Shown piece by piece: positions 6,390 to 6,436 of a DNA stretch of 6,436 nucleotides. The stretch covers positions 1 through 6,436 of the forward strand of contig CAKRCJ010000129.1 of NCBI GenBank assembly GCA_934307185.1, in the 5' to 3' direction. The notes beneath the pieces were generated by a model. That model did not search any database. It saw only the letters and a program-made list of their open reading frames with translations, and was not told where the DNA came from. The position numbers and the translations under genes are program-made. The number at the start of each line of letters is the position of its first letter. Positions within the stretch are counted from its first letter, which is position 1. The DNA comes from an uncultured Roseburia sp. GTDB lineage: Bacteria; Bacillota; Clostridia; Lachnospirales; Lachnospiraceae.

Positions 6390-6420
6390 CCCCTAACCCC
6401 TCATTCATGAGGGGAAGGGG
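6390..6420. repeat. GC-rich interrupted hairpin
   Basis: CCCC-TAA-CCCCTCA, loop TTCA, TGAGGGG-AA-GGGG: a perfect 7-bp stem extended past a small internal loop by four more G-C pairs. On the plus strand it is followed by TTTTCTT, which is terminator-like, but no plus-strand gene leads into it. It could instead stabilise the 3' end of the unseen minus-strand transcript or be part of an intergenic repeat. Confidence 0.45.
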
Positions 6421-6436
6421 TTTTCTTATCTCCTTC

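Noticed and set aside
6390..6427. Plus-strand rho-independent terminator
   Set aside because: The hairpin and T run fit, but no plus-strand gene precedes it in the window, so it is listed only as a hairpin.

Overview
The window is about 6.4 kb of AT-rich DNA with strong AAGGAGGT-type ribosome binding sites. Together with the protein families present this suggests a low-GC Firmicute, probably a gut or rumen clostridium such as a Lachnospiraceae member; that placement is inference. All four genes lie on the minus strand and read right to left as one compact operon. Gaps between genes are 12 and 16 nt, and the last two genes overlap by 11 nt. No RNA gene, transposase, CRISPR array or believable plus-strand gene is visible.

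Layout in the direction of transcription. The right edge (6081-6436) is non-coding. It holds a minus-strand terminator for an unseen gene further right, direct and inverted repeats, and a good sigma-A-type promoter with a 9-bp dyad just upstream of its -35. The first gene (6080-4449) joins a degenerate N6-adenine methylase-like region to a single HsdS-type DNA-recognition half. The second (4436-3471) is a DUF2971-like protein whose N-terminus resembles ADP-ribosyltransferases. The third (3454-1034) joins an ADP-ribosylglycohydrolase with intact metal-binding motifs to a complete HsdM adenine methylase. The fourth (1044-1, cut by the window) is a second, paralogous HsdM with intact catalytic motifs. 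No HsdR nuclease/translocase or full two-TRD HsdS is in view; either could lie beyond position 1.

The core is a type I restriction-modification-like island with three unusual additions: a dead methylase joined to a half-specificity subunit, two active methylases in tandem, and an ADP-ribose-removing enzyme joined to one of them next to a possible ADP-ribosyltransferase-fold protein. The most exciting reading, which is inference, is a DNA-modification system combined with an ADP-ribosylation/de-ADP-ribosylation pair, similar in logic to DarT/DarG. The glycohydrolase-methylase junction carries an A8 tract that forms an in-frame A-AAA-AAG slippery site. It is followed by a GGGAGGG ribosome binding site and an internal ATG, so one locus could yield fused and separate proteins. 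A second A8 tract lies early in the first gene.
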